A stretch of DNA of 64,000 nt from Rugalucina vietnamica (GCA_964017185.1 OZ024880.1:43909071-43973070), one strand, 5' to 3'; numbered from the stretch's first letter, positions 43,713 to 55,241 are shown. Numbers and translations: made by a program. The notes: a model not told the origin generated them from the sequence alone.

Positions 43713-43805
43713 AAAAGTGAGTTTACTGTAGTTCCTTTAGGACTTTGCTGCAACTTGGGCTACTCTACGGAGGCAGTATAATTGAATTGGAATGAGCATG
43801 GCATA

Positions 43806-44092
43806 TCATTATGAAAACTTGCCCATGCAATACACGTACATGTATATGCTTTAAAAATTGAAAATTTTTAGCAGAAAAATGCTAAAAATTTTGATATTTT
43901 ATTTTTGCTCAAGACATAGATTGTTGGTACACGTTAGAACTGCCTCGGCCAAAGCAGTTCTAACGAGTACCCAAAATCTATGTTTTGGAGCAAAAATAAA
44001 AAAAAATAGGTATACCCCTGCATACCCCAATTTTGCTGTATAAAAGTGGGGTTTAAGGGGGTATACATTATACGCACATGTTTTCCTGATGC
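43806..44092 (-). mobile_element. MITE-B copy in opposite orientation
   Basis: TCATTATGAAAACTTGCCCA to ACATGTTTTCCTGATG. It shows both termini clearly and lies about 95 bases after the previous copy. Confidence 0.85.
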
Positions 44093-44629
44093 ATAAAACC
44101 ATCCATTAACCTTATTATTATTGATAAAATTTTAATGGCATAAACTATTCAACTTGATATATTTAGTAGGTAAATGTCTGATTGAAATCCCCAGAACTAA
44201 TTTCCAGGAAAATCTCTCCTATTAGTTAGGCGCTGATGTATGAAACCACTTCTTTCCCAGTAAGCTGGCACCCTAGAAACACCTTCTAATGAGGTAGTTT
44301 AATGGATTTTACATTATGAGAGCAAATGATCTAATAATCATAGAAGAATCCATAACCACAGACAATTTCTGTGTTTTCTTTGGAAATATATCAAGAGGTG
44401 ATTTGTTTAGACATGGTGCGGAGATGTAACAAGTGGATCCTCACCTTGCTATCAAAAATTACTAAAAGATGACAGAAAGATGCACTTAAATTTGTGTAAG
44501 TTTTCCGAATGACTTGTCCAACGAATAACTGAGGAAAAATTAACAAATTCACAAAAACAGAACAAATTTCACATGTTCATAATACTTTCATGTTAATACT
44601 ATGACAGTTCCATTTTCTTTGCATTGTTC
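44093..44629. other. Unassigned stretch
   Basis: No coding, splice or repeat structure recognised. Confidence 0.45.
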
Positions 44630-45030
44630 TATTTCCTTCAATTACAAGTTTGTCATAACTAGCGTGACGCGAGAAAATTGGTTTTGGGGGTTTCCGACTT
44701 GGTCTGACACAAATTGGCCTGTGCAGCTACAGAAGATGGCTAGAATTTTCAACTTTCGGATTTAGGAAGAAGAGGAATTGTGCTATCTGTGTAGCGAAAA
44801 CAAAAGGCGCTGATCAGCTGTGCAGTTACTGCACAGCTGATCTGCGCCTTTGTTTTTCGCATAGGCAAGAATTCGGTTTACTCACTATCTTATTGCCTGA
44901 TTTGTTTGTTGTATTTTTCTGTGATTTCTATCAGGTACAAGATGATCTAAAGATAGATTCTGTATTGTTACAATTAAAGCACCTGTCAAAATATTAGACT
45001 CAGACAGAAGCAGCAGCCATGATTGATGGG
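44630..45030 (+). repeat. Dispersed repeat carrying a MITE-A insertion
   Basis: Bases 44630-44661 and 44884-45030 together match, in reverse, the uninterrupted copy at 54770-54945 (landmarks TTGCCTGATTTGTTTGTTG, AAAGCACCTGTCAAAATATT, AGAAGCAGCAGCCATGATT). Confidence 0.85.
44662..44883 (-). mobile_element. MITE-A copy with duplication ACTA and a known empty site
   Basis: GCTGTGCAG subfamily. ACTA at 44658-44661 and 44884-44887. The related copy at 54770-54945 has a single ATTG at this spot, so it shows the site before insertion. Confidence 0.92.
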
Positions 45031-45204
45031 TAAGGGAACTATTGCAGCCATGGAGAATCTAAATCTGAAGATGCAGTAAAACACAAATGCTCTTGTTAAA
45101 GATGCTGGTTCTTCTATTCTCAAATGTTGTATTTTGGCCCTCAGGTGAGCAATGTTGCCCTTTCGGCTACTTGTTTTATATGTCTTCGCACTTGAAACAA
45201 ATAT

Positions 45205-45435
45205 GAGCTACCACAAAAGAAAACAATTTACTTATGTGAATACAAAGGCACAGATCAGCTGTGCGGTAACTGCACAGCTGATCAGCCCCTTTATTTTCGC
45301 TACATGGATAGTACAATTCCTCTTCTTCTTAAATCCAAAATCTCAAGCTTCTAGCCTACTTCTGTGACTGTACATGCTGGTTTGTGTTGGACCTGGTTGA
45401 AAACCCAAATTGTTAGTTTTCTTATGCGAAAGCTC
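45205..45435 (+). mobile_element. MITE-A copy, GCTGTGCAG subfamily
   Basis: GAGCTACCACAAAAGAAAAC to GCGAAAGCTC. Core GATCAGCTGTGCGGTAACTGC. No duplication visible. Confidence 0.82.
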
Positions 45436-45632
45436 AGTCATTATTTTTGAGTATTTTTGTTTGCTGTACTTGGGCAAGTAAACTCAATGTACTCTCAATC
45501 CTCCCTCTAGCATTGGATATTCTGGAAATGGTAATAGAATTGCTTGTCTGTTCAGAAGATTTCCAATGAAATATAGATAAATCACAGGCTCATTGTTGCT
45601 GCTTAAAGTCTTTGTTGTGTATTATTTCACAT

Positions 45633-46070
45633 TGGTTATCCAGAGACAATCAACTTAACTGAGAACAACAAACACAGACGAAATCAGTAAGTGACAAATA
45701 TTAGGGAGCAAAAATATTCATTCTGGTCCATGGCAAGTTGTTCCCACAGAAGTGTTTGCATAATATGAGCCCCTATGAGCCACGATGCCAGAAAACCAGT
45801 CTTCGGAGTTTCCGACAAGGTCTGACACAAACCGAGCTGTACAGCCACAGGAGCAGGCAAGAAGCTTGAAGTTTCCGATTTTAGAAGAAGAGAAATTGTA
45901 CTATCCGTGTAGCAAAAACAAGGGTGCTGATCAGCTTTGCTGCGAAGCTGATCTGTGCCTTTGTTTTCGCATAGGCAAAATCTGGTTTTCTCAAGATGCG
46001 GCTCAACAGGCTTATAATGATTTCATCTGTCTTAGTTGTTCTTCAATAGTGTTGGTTATCTCTGGATAAC
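45633..46070. mobile_element. Family I element, split by MITE-A
   Basis: Ends GGTTATCCAGAGACAATC and GTTGGTTATCTCTGGATAAC are inverted. The middle carries GGCAAGTTGTTCCCACAGAAG and GATTTCATCTGTCTTAG. The MITE-A copy at 45777-46004 interrupts it. Confidence 0.75.
45777..46004 (-). mobile_element. MITE-A copy inside family I element
   Basis: GAGCCACGATGCCAGAAAAC to GATGCGGCTC. The palindrome centre is shortened (GATCAGCTTTGCTGCGAAGC). Confidence 0.85.
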
Positions 46071-46160
46071 TAGTGCGCATTATATAATAGTGCTTACAGG
46101 AAGAAATTTCTGTTCCATTGTGCCTGTGCAAGCATGACCTGAGAAACCTATGTCTGCACA

Positions 46161-46462
46161 TTTTTAGCTCACCTGAGCCGTCAGGCTCACAAGGTGAGCT
46201 TATAGTATACCCATGCTCCGTCGTCCGTCCGTCCGTCCGTTGTCCGTCCGTCGTCCGTCCGTCGTCCGTCGTCCGTCCGTCCGTCGTCCACCATTTTCAA
46301 AGATCTTCTCCTCTGAAACCGCTTGGCCAATCAAAGCCAAATTTTACATGAAGCATCTATGGGAAGGGGGAACCAATGTGTATATAAATAATCCAGGTCA
46401 CATGACCAAGATGGCCGCCATGCCCATATATGGTAAAAACCCTTCAAAAATCTTCTTCTCCG

Positions 46463-46495
<33 letters not shown>

Positions 46496-47710
46496 TGAAG
46501 CATTAATGGCTCAAGCACTACAATGTGTATATAAATCATGACCCTATGATGACCTTGACCTATTTTACGGCAAGGTCAACATAGGTCGCGAATGCATTTG
46601 AAAGGGAAAAATTGTTAAATTGTCATTTAAAGGAATAATCTTGCAGAAAATGAGCAGTAGGACTGAATATTAATGATTCTGAAAAAAATTGGGCACCAGG
46701 GGCTCATCCGCCCCCACCCCGGGGCAATATACATGTATATCTCCATAATATTCAAACATCTTCTCCTCTGAAACCGCTTGGCCAATCAAAGCGAAATTTT
46801 ATGTGAAGCATCAATAGGAAGGGGTAACAAATATGTATATAAAAAATCCAGGTCACATGACCAAGATGGCCGCCATGCCCATATATGGTAAAAACCAAAA
46901 ATCTTCTTCTCCAGAACCGGTTGACCGATTTCAACGAAACTTGGCACGAAGCATCGATGGCTCAAGCACTACAATGTGTATATAAATCATGACCCTGTGA
47001 TGACCTTGACCTATTTTACGGGAAGGTCAACATAGGTCACCAATGCATTTGAATGGGGAAAACTTTTAAAATGTCATTTAAAGTGAAAGTCTTGCAGGAA
47101 ATGGGCAATAGGACTGTATATTAATGATTCTGAAAAAAATTGGACCCCAGGGGCTCATGTGCCCCCACCCCGGGGCAATATACATGTATATTTCCATAAT
47201 ATTCAAACGTCTTCTCCTCTGAAACCGCTTGGCCAAACAAAGCCAAATTTTAAGTGAAGCATCTATAGAATGGGGGAATCAATGTGTATATAAATAATCT
47301 AGGTCACATGACCAAGATGGCCGCCATGCCCATATATGGTAAAAACCCATCAAAAATCATCTTCTCTGAAACCAATAGACTGATTTCAAGGAAACTTGGC
47401 GTGAGGCATCGATACTCCAATGTATATATAAATCATGACCCTGTGATGACCTTGACCAAGTTTATGGCAAGGTCAACATGGGTTGCCTGTGCATCTAAAT
47501 TGGGAAAACTGTTAAAATGTCATTTGAAGGAAAAAGCCAACAGGAAATTGGCAAATGGACAGAATATTGAAGATTCTGAAAAAAGAAAATGGCCCAAGGG
47601 CTTATCTGCCCCTGCACTGGAGTTAAATACCATAATATTCAAACATGTTTATTGTTTGATCATGCAGCTGATCTCAGGTGAGCGTTTACAGGACCATTGG
47701 TCCTCTGGTT
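46161..47710 (+). mobile_element. Family F element with three tandem units (F2)
   Basis: Left end TTTTTAGCTCACCTGAGCCG with a short hairpin, then a GTCC array (46217-46289). Three tandem units start at TCTTCTCCTCTGAAACCGC (46305, 46760, 47211; periods about 455 and 451). Each unit holds CACATGACCAAGATGGCCGC, TTCAACNAAACTTGGC and ATGACCTTGACCTATTTTAC; units 1 and 2 end in GCCCCCACCCCGGGGCAATA. The right end is CTCAGGTGAGCGTTTACAGG. Terminal CTCACCTGAG/CTCAGGTGAG are inverted. No long ORF. Confidence 0.85.
46217..46289. repeat. (GTCC)n microsatellite
   Basis: GTCC/GTCGTCC units inside the family F left end. Confidence 0.9.
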
Positions 47711-47759
47711 GTATTTTCACTCCTTTGTGATTGGTGATTTTAATGCCTATCGAAATACA

Positions 47760-47980
47760 CCGGTTATCCAGATACAACCAACATGGCTGAGAACAATCAA
47801 TGCAGATGAAATCAATATGCGACAATAGTTAATAAAATACCTGTCTGGGAACAACTTTTTATGGATCCCAATGAGCTGTGGAAAGTTGTTCCCACACAGG
47901 CATTTGCTTACGACAGTCTTGTAATAAAATTCATCTGCATTGGTTGTTTTCAGTTGCGTTAATTGTCTCTGGATAACCGG
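47760..47980. mobile_element. Family I element, intact
   Basis: CCGGTTATCCAGATACAACC and GTCTCTGGATAACCGG ends are inverted, with TGGGAACAACTT and AAGTTGTTCCCACACAGG forming an inner hairpin. About 221 bp, non-coding. Confidence 0.8.
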
Positions 47981-48071
47981 AATGTTAAAGATAGAATCAA
48001 CATTAACTTTATTTAAACTGGCTTCACTTTAACTTTATTTAAACTGGCTTCACTTCAATTCCCTATCTCAC

Positions 48072-50215
48072 TGCAATGCGACTACTGGTGACTAATTTGC
48101 AAAAAAAGATTAACGATCTACATAACTTTCACGATGCAGTCTCATTGAATGGACATCTATGCATCAATTTCGCAAATAAACTGCCTAATTTTGCAAATAT
48201 ATCTCACAACTGTGGCCCGATAGTAGCGAGACACTCGTGCGACTGTCGCGAGACATTGTGAGAGTGTCTCAAGACGTTCTCACGAATGTAGCTTTGTTTC
48301 TTTTTCACATGTACGACAGGAACAGGACATTCGTGAGAGTGTTTCACGACATTCATACGAATGTTGCTTAGTTTTATTCTCTCGCCAGATAGTCGCAAGT
48401 TGTATGCATATTTTCACAAGACTTTTGCGCGAGTGTTGTACGACATGTATACCAGTGTTACGAAATTGTCACATTTTAAATTTGCCAAAATTTTGTGGCG
48501 ACAGATTCACGACAAAATCAATTAACATAAAATTTTTAAACATGTTTAAAACCTTCGCGACACATGAAAATTCTTGCGGCACTCACACTAACACGGTGGG
48601 TAGCCTTAACGGAATCTACGGGATCAAATCGCCTTTTCCGGCGCCTACGGGATCAGCAACGGAGTCTACGGGAATTTTATTGATTTTTACAAAAGGTTGC
48701 TTTCTTTCCGAGGTAGTTTAACACAAAAATAATCAGGAAAGACATAGAGTAAGTTTTGCACGGGACTTTTAAAAAATCACACAAAATTTTGATCAACATT
48801 GTGATTTAGTGCAGTATGATGCGTTTGCGTGCGTGACAATTTATTTGCTGCGATTGTGGTGTAAAATGAGGGACCGCCCCTAAAATGCATTATGCTGAGC
48901 TTCTATAATCCGGCTTCCTAGTAAGTTCGCCTTTATTTTGAACAGAATGATTCCTAATTCAATTTCTTTATGTATTGACACAATAGTTTGTGGTCAAAAT
49001 AAAAGAATTTGCCCAAACATCTAATCAAAGAAGGACCGGCACCTAGGGGAATCTGGCACCACAGCCTAGGGGATTTTTCCATTATAAGTATATGGAGATT
49101 TGTTTTCAAATGCTAAAGGGCAGCTAACTCCAAACTCCGTTTTCTGCTCTTCTCAAGGGTGGTTTTCCCCTTTTTTGGGTGCGTGTCTTAGTTTACTGTA
49201 GCTATGTCGGTTTGATAGTTAGTATGGGAGAACAAATGAGCGTTGTTGGATCATGATGTTCAGGTGTTCAAGTTTTTTCCTCTTTGGGGCGAAAAGCCAA
49301 AGCATTTTTTTTTCTTTTTTGGGGGGGACCCGGAATGTATAGGACTATATTGTAACTGGAATAGTGGTCTATGGGTACCATAACCGCAAGGATAGCAATC
49401 CTATTATAAATACATTGATAAATACCTTTTTATCGGGAATTGTGGGATTTGCAGGGGTATACTTTTTGCTGAAAAGATCCACATAATGTATATTGTACAG
49501 AAATACAAAAAAATAAGATTGTTTTGTCGCCGTATACCAATGCAAGGTTATAATTGTAATTTTCATTTTGTACACAATTCCCTGAGGATCCGGTGCCAAA
49601 TGATCCCGTTATGGCCGGTGCCTAAAAACGCATGTTTCTTCTGGATCCCGTAGGATCCGTTCCACCACGAAGCCTTTTGAACGATCACTTATTTGTGCTA
49701 TATGCGTCAGATAAAGGACAAGAATGTAGTATTTACCTTTATTTAAGGGGAGTATAAAACAACAGTCTACGTTCTGATCGATTTTCCCGTCTTCGATTGG
49801 TAAAAGCAATAAAATTGAATCTTTAAAGGCCCTTTCTATTAGCCTTTAGAAATGCAGGGTGGAGAAAAGTACCGTTTTTGAACAGGTTCAGTGTCTCGAA
49901 CTGCAGTTTTCTGTACAAAAGTAGTATGCCTGATATGTTCCGGGTCCCGTGAAATAGAATATACAATAATGTTACTTTTTTTTCTAAAAAAAATCTTCCG
50001 CTGAAGTAGTGTTCATTGCCAACTTCATCAAAAGAATTCCCGTAGACTCCGTTGCTGATCCCGTAGGCGCCGGAAAAAGCGATATGATCCCGTAGATTCC
50101 GTTAAGGCTACCCACCGTGACTAATGTTGCTTGAAAGTTCCGTGACTAAATTCACAAAACAGTCGCAAGGAATTCACATGCCATTGAGATACGAGATACT
50201 ATAACTTTACAGGAA
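48072..50215. mobile_element. Family N foldback element split by element M
   Basis: Left end TATCTCACTGCAATGCGACT, interior CGCGAGAC, CTCACGAATGT and TTTTTAAACATGTTTAAAACC. After element M it continues with GTGACTAATGTTGC and ends CATGCCATTGAGATAC. A partial relative is at 52090-52400. Confidence 0.7.
48592..50119. mobile_element. Element M: CACGGTG-ended TIR element with a 5-bp duplication
   Basis: TIRs 48592-48676 and 50035-50119 are 85 bp with two mismatches, starting CACGGTGGGTAGCCTTAACG. Three ACGGGATCA/ACGGGAA blocks, each preceded by TCT or CCT, lie within each TIR. ACTAA at 48587-48591 and 50120-50124 is an exact 5-bp duplication. Terminal CACGGTG resembles the CACRGTG heptamer of RAG recombination signals and Transib TIRs, whose transposases make 5-bp duplications. 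Internal ACGGGATC-related segments recur at 49560-49650. No transposase ORF (longest frame 76 codons, 49369-49599 minus), so non-autonomous. It interrupts the family N element, whose other copy confirms the join. Confidence 0.85.
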
Positions 50216-50685
50216 TATGGAAGGTCAACACATATTACAGTGTGTACTTAAAAAAAACAAACAAAAAAAAAAACAAAAAAAAAACATCAGTTCTTAGTTC
50301 TTCAGTAAAAGAAAATGGTCTAGAAAAGTAAGTCAATCTTAGACGAAGTAAAATCATCAGAGTACAAAACTGCCCAGCATACTTAGAAATAAGAAAAAAG
50401 ACACATGTCTCCAGGCTGTCTGTGAATAAGCTTGATTATAGAAGCAATATAGCCTATTACGGCATGAACTGTCTGGCCGTGTTTGTTACATTGTAAATTC
50501 TCCTGCTAAAGTGAAAATGATAGGACTAATTACTTGATGATTAAACCAAACCAATGTTCCAATTTGTACAATTTATATCTGACAGTCCAAGAGTTTACTC
50601 AGAAATTCATATTTTGCTATTAAATATTGAATGAGAAGTTCTTTAGAAAGGTCGTTTACGTGACATGTATGACAATCAAAATGAA
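50216..50685. other. Unassigned stretch with an A-rich run
   Basis: An A-rich run with C interruptions at 50248-50284. Nothing else recognised. Confidence 0.45.
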
Positions 50686-50686
50686 T

Positions 50687-50933
50687 GAGTCGCATCATGA
50701 GAAAACCAACAATTTGCATATGCAAAAACAAAGATGCAGATCAGCTTCACAGTAAATGCGAAGCTTATCAGCGCTTTTGTTTTCATCACATGGATAGTAC
50801 AATTCAACTACTTTCTAAATAAAGCCAAAATTTCGAGCCTCTATTCAATTTCTGTGCTTGTATGGCTGGGTTTGTGTCGGACCTGTTGAATCTGTTCAGA
50901 AACCGCATCGCTGGGTTCCTCAATGTGTGGCTC
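50687..50933 (+). mobile_element. MITE-A copy
   Basis: GAGTCGCATCATGAGAAAAC to GTGTGGCTC. Flanks GAAT and AAAT are a possible 4-bp duplication with one change. A short GACCTGTTGAATCTGTTCAG duplication lies in the long arm. Confidence 0.85.
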
Positions 50934-51104
50934 AAATATTTGTACATTTCATGTTTAATTAAAATCCTTCAAGTCTAATTCCATCACGAAGACACTACAA
51001 AATGATGACATGCAATACTTACTGTGAACTGTTAATTCAGTAAAATTGCTTTTTTTCTTGTAACTCTGTCTAGAAAACACAGAAAATGATGATGTGTAAC
51101 ATTT

Positions 51105-51337
51105 GAGCTGTCACGTGAGAAAACCAACAATGTGGTTTCCGAATAGGTCCTATACAGTCAGACAAGCAGGCTAGAAGCTTGATGAAATTTTCGGATTTAA
51201 GAAGAAAAGACATTGTACTATCTAATATGTCTGTGTAGTGAAAACAAAGGCGCTGATCAGCTTCACGGTTACTGCAAAGCTGATCTGCGTCTTTGTTTTC
51301 GCATATGCAGATTGTTGGTTTTTTCATGAGGCGGCTC
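51105..51337 (-). mobile_element. MITE-A copy, duplication ATTT
   Basis: ATTT at 51101-51104 and 51338-51341. Confidence 0.9.
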
Positions 51338-51445
51338 ATTTATTGTAAACTGTTATTTCTGTAAAACTGCTTATCATTGTTTTCTTAAATTCTTTTACTA
51401 AACAATTGTCATGATGTTCATTCTTTTAAAACAAAAACATAAAAT

Positions 51446-51604
51446 GAGCCGCGTCACGAGAAAACCAGATTTTTGCCTATGCAAAATCAAAGGCGCAGAT
51501 CAGCTGTGCAGTAACAGCGCCTTTGTTTTTGCTATACAGATAGTACAATTCCTCTTCTTCCTAAATCTGAAATTCCATGCATCTAGTCATCTTCTGTAAC
51601 TATA
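51446..51604 (+). mobile_element. MITE-A copy, truncated at the K2 junction
   Basis: Short arm and half palindrome (GATCAGCTGTGCAGTAAC). The long arm stops near TCTTCTGTAACTATATAGAC where family K sequence begins. Confidence 0.85.
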
Positions 51605-51606
51605 TA

Positions 51607-51855
51607 GACTGCAAGGGTGGGGGATAGCCGGGCTAAAGTGTGGGGCAATTACTTTTCAAGTGCAGGGGAAATGATGGGGTTTTGACATTAGGATCCTTAC
51701 CCCAGGGAGATTTTCTATTACGAAGGGCGAGGCAAAGAGCAGTTTGGACCTCCAGTTTGCCCCCTGGGGTGGGGCTTATAGCAGGGCACTGAAAGCTGAA
51801 AGTCATATTCCCCACCCTTCCCCCGTAGGTTGGGGAGCAGTGGTTACAAATGACT
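51607..51855. mobile_element. Element K2, short relative of K1
   Basis: GGTGGGGGATAGCCGGGCTA to CCCCCGTAGGTTGGGGAGCA and GTGGTTACAAATGACT. The left terminal AGTCATTTGTAACC is missing. Confidence 0.7.
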
Positions 51856-52080
51856 GGTTCGTAACTTGCTCACAAAGATTTATTGGTTTACAGTATATTC
51901 CAACATTTATAGATCAGTCCACAGCCTCTGAACAAAAGAGACAGCTGGATAAATGAGCTAAGTAATTCACTAATTAACTGCCATCTATCAAAGTCTTCGT
52001 ACCAATTCCCAAGTCTGTACTGCAAGACCTCAATAAGATACAAACCATTGGCACTCCTGTATCCATCGCCTACTGCCTAC
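51856..52080. other. Unassigned stretch
   Basis: Nothing recognised. Confidence 0.4.
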
Positions 52081-52089
52081 TCCATTTCA

Positions 52090-52400
52090 GCAAATGGAAT
52101 CTTACATTCGTACAAGTGTTGCGAAAATTTCGCATTATAAATTTGCCGGAATTTCACAGCGACAGGTTCACTGCACTCTCACGAACGTGTTCTCACTAAC
52201 AAACGGTCTTGTGAAATATTTTGGCGAAAAAATTTGCATAAAATTTTTAAACATGTTTAAAACCTTCTCGACCAGTTCGCGACTAGTTTGCGACACATGA
52301 AAATTCTCACGACACTCGCACGAATGTTGTGCGAAAGTCTGGGACTGACTTTGCAAAACAGTCGCGAGAAATTCGCATGCCAGTGAGATACCAGCTTAAC
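52090..52400. mobile_element. Family N element, partial copy
   Basis: Shares TTTTTAAACATGTTTAAAACC, GCGACACATGAAAATTCT and the end TTCGCATGCCAGTGAGATAC with 48072-50215, and shows the site without element M (CACTCGCACGAATGTTG). Confidence 0.75.
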
Positions 52401-52688
52401 TTATACCATGGGGAGCTAAAAGTGTTTTGCTAAAAAAATAATCTGTTTTTCAAAAGTTTGGAACTGATGGTAATTACGCCCTACTTATTATCATGTAAGT
52501 GAGTGAAAGAGGGGAAACCTGTAGGCAGTGATTTATCTATATTTCATTGGAAATCTTCTCAGCAGACAGTCAATTCTATTATCATTTCCAAAATATCCGT
52601 TGCCAGAGGAAGGATTAAACAGTACACTAGGTTTCTTTCTCAAGATATGAGCGAGTACAAAGAAGTGGAACCGTCCATGTAAATATGT
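52401..52688. other. Unassigned stretch
   Basis: Nothing recognised. Confidence 0.4.
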
Positions 52689-52689
52689 T

Positions 52690-52891
52690 TGAGCTGCAAC
52701 ACCCGCTTATTGTGCACAGGTCCGACATAAACCAGCCTGTACAGTCATAGGGGAAGGCTAAAAGCTTGCAATTTTGGATTTTAGTGGAAGAATAGTACTA
52801 TCCTGTAGCGAAAAAGTTGCAGTTACTGCACAGTTTTTTATCTGTGTCTTGGTTTTCGCATATGCAGATTGTTGTTTTCTGATGCTACCAG
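52690..52891 (-). mobile_element. MITE-A copy, degraded
   Basis: Core reduced to AGTTGCAGTTACTGCACAG. Adjoins the next copy with eight bases between. Confidence 0.75.
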
Positions 52892-52898
52892 CACATTT

Positions 52899-53132
52899 GA
52901 GCCGCCTCGTGGGAAAACCAACAATGTGGTTTCCGAACAGGTCCGACACAAATCAGGCTGTACAGTCACAAAAGTAGGCTAGAAGCTTGAAATTTCGGAT
53001 TTGAGTAGAAGAGGAATTGTACTATCTGAGTAGCGAAAACAAAGGCGCTGATCAGCTTCGCGGTTACCGCGAAGCTGATCTGCGTCTTTGTTTTCGCCTA
53101 TGCAGATTGTTGGTTTTCCCATGGGGCGGCTC
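52899..53132 (-). mobile_element. MITE-A copy, perfect core
   Basis: Core GATCAGCTTCGCGGTTACCG and complement. Flanks ATTT and ATTC differ by one base. Confidence 0.9.
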
Positions 53133-54285
53133 ATTCGTAGCTATAGTCTCAGTTTGCTGTATATGCAATCCAGGCCATGAACATTCTCAGACATAGGTTG
53201 ATGATGTTAAAAATTTCCTGTCTTGTCACTTTTGTCACAGGGGACAGATTTTTCTATCATTGCCAGATTTTTCAATGCTTAAGTCTTTAAGAAACTAGGC
53301 ATTACATTGACTAAAAGTATTCAGGAATCTGTCATGCGGTTACAGTTTTCTTAAATCCTGACCACGTTTTCCAATATATCTAAGTTGGTAAGAGAAATCA
53401 TTTATATTGATTCATTTTATTACATTAAACTGTAGCGAATTACACAATTTATATTGCAAATTTTACTTTTGGGATCTGCTTCATTCTAGAATTAACACGA
53501 AGATGTAATTTTAAATCATGAATAAAACAAGATTTGCGCGGTTATATCATTCAATACACTATTTATGCCAGATCATATTAAAACAATTCATGCCGCAATC
53601 CCCCATGGGCTGTCAATCTTATTCGGTCGCTCTAGAAGTTGTTGGCCATATTTCAGAGACGCATTCGTTACAAGAGACAAGGCTTATTAGCCTCTAGAGT
53701 GTCTATTGGAAATAATTTTATCCAGCGAATTAAGTTCTCGGACCGCCATGAAAAGAAAATTGAATGGTTTACAAAGACAGCTAGACGATGAGGTTGAAAA
53801 TGTATTAATCATAGAGATTTTGCTTGCGGTCTAATGGAATGAGGAAGAAAATTTTGCGGTCTATTTTACTGGAGAAATTCTGCTTCCTAACGCAGGGAAT
53901 AAACCACAGGTTGACTTGGGAGAAATAGTCTCTCTCAATGAACAAACTTCTCCATATTTTCAGCTGAAAGAGAAGTAAAAATGTATAGAATATATAGGCA
54001 AATCTGAAATTTTTACGTCCAAACTCTTTCAAAATTTTCTTGGGGAGAGAAGAAACTTCTCCCTAATTTTTTTTAGGTAGCTTTAATCCTGCTATTAAAC
54101 TTTTGCATTGTGTATTTTAGGGGATAGGCTCAAATCAGACAGTCAAGCAAATTGTAAATAAAAATTGAAAGAGAAATCCTTGAAGAGCAGTGAACATATT
54201 CATAAGCCTCGTCAGTGAGTGACCCTTCAGATTTGACAACATGGAGTCGAAAGAGAGTTACTGTAACATTGGATAGAGGCTCAAA
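53133..54285. other. Unassigned AT-rich stretch
   Basis: No repeat with a partner in the window and no splice-bounded frame. The 75-codon minus frame at 53805-54032 has random-looking composition. Confidence 0.5.
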
Positions 54286-54535
54286 ACTGGCCCCGAGGTT
54301 ATAAAACTTTTTTCAAGCTCAGCTCAGCTGAGCATGAAATTTCAACTGCTGATAAATGCTGAAATAGTCAAAAATTGTGGAAAATTCAGGTTCAAAACTC
54401 AAAAACTAGAAATTTATCCTGCTTATAAATGTTAAAATGCTAACAATTGTTGGCATTTTAACATTTATGAGCAGGATAAATTTTAGTCTCAGCTGAGCTG
54501 AGAATGAAAAAAGTTTTATAACCTCGGGGCCAGGT
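54286..54535. mobile_element. Family C element, copy 3
   Basis: CTGGCCCCGAGGTTATAAAA and TTTTATAACCTCGGGGCCAG ends. Central hairpin AAAATGCTAACAATTGTTGGCATTTT. Confidence 0.85.
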
Positions 54536-54769
54536 TTGTTGAACATTGAAAGTTGGGATCCTATCAGTTAAGATAAGGGACCTTGGTTGAAAGTCTCATC
54601 AGATAACTGGAGAAGCGTGTGACCCCTAGTGTGCAAGGCAAGTGCTATAGCCACTGCACGAGAAAGGCTTATGCGGGGACAAGTGGGGACACCTTGAGCT
54701 TGCTATTAGGCTATGTCACTTTTTGATTATGGCACTCCCATAGTTTTCTAATAGATCTTCTCCATATTT

Positions 54770-54945
54770 CCCATTAATCATGGCTGCTGCTTCTGTCTGA
54801 GTCTAATATTTTGACAGGTGCTTTAATTGTAACAATACAGAATCTATCTTTAGATCACCTTGTACCTGATAGAAATCACAGAAAAATACAACAAACAAAT
54901 CAGGCAATAAGACAATTATGACAAACTAGTAATTGAAGAAAAATG
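54770..54945 (-). repeat. Uninterrupted copy of the dispersed repeat at 44630-45030
   Basis: Reverse-complement match over about 175 bases with no MITE at the equivalent position (near 54924). Confidence 0.85.
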
Positions 54946-55237
54946 AATGAGTCTAGAAGACCCAAACATGTGATGTGTTTGAAAGTGGTACCAGGGATAT
55001 TTTTCTTTCATTTCCTAGAAGTTTTTTGATAAATGTATAGAACATTTATGTAGCTTCTTGGTTCATTTTATGTGAGATTTTGAACTTCTTTGAAAAAGTG
55101 GTTGCTTTTAGTCAAATTTTAGATTGTTTTGCCATTCATTTCCTAGAGTCTCCCTGATGATATAGGAATACCTCTGATTGCAAACATTGAAGACAGTTTT
55201 CTTTAGACAACACTTGATCAAAGCGCCATGTCTAAAC
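54946..55237. other. Unassigned stretch
   Basis: Nothing recognised. Confidence 0.4.
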
Positions 55238-55241
55238 AAAT

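Noticed and set aside
46213-46506. Frames through the (GTCC)n array and family F units (e.g. PSVRPLSVRRPSV)
   Set aside because: Microsatellite translation; the frame differs between tandem units.
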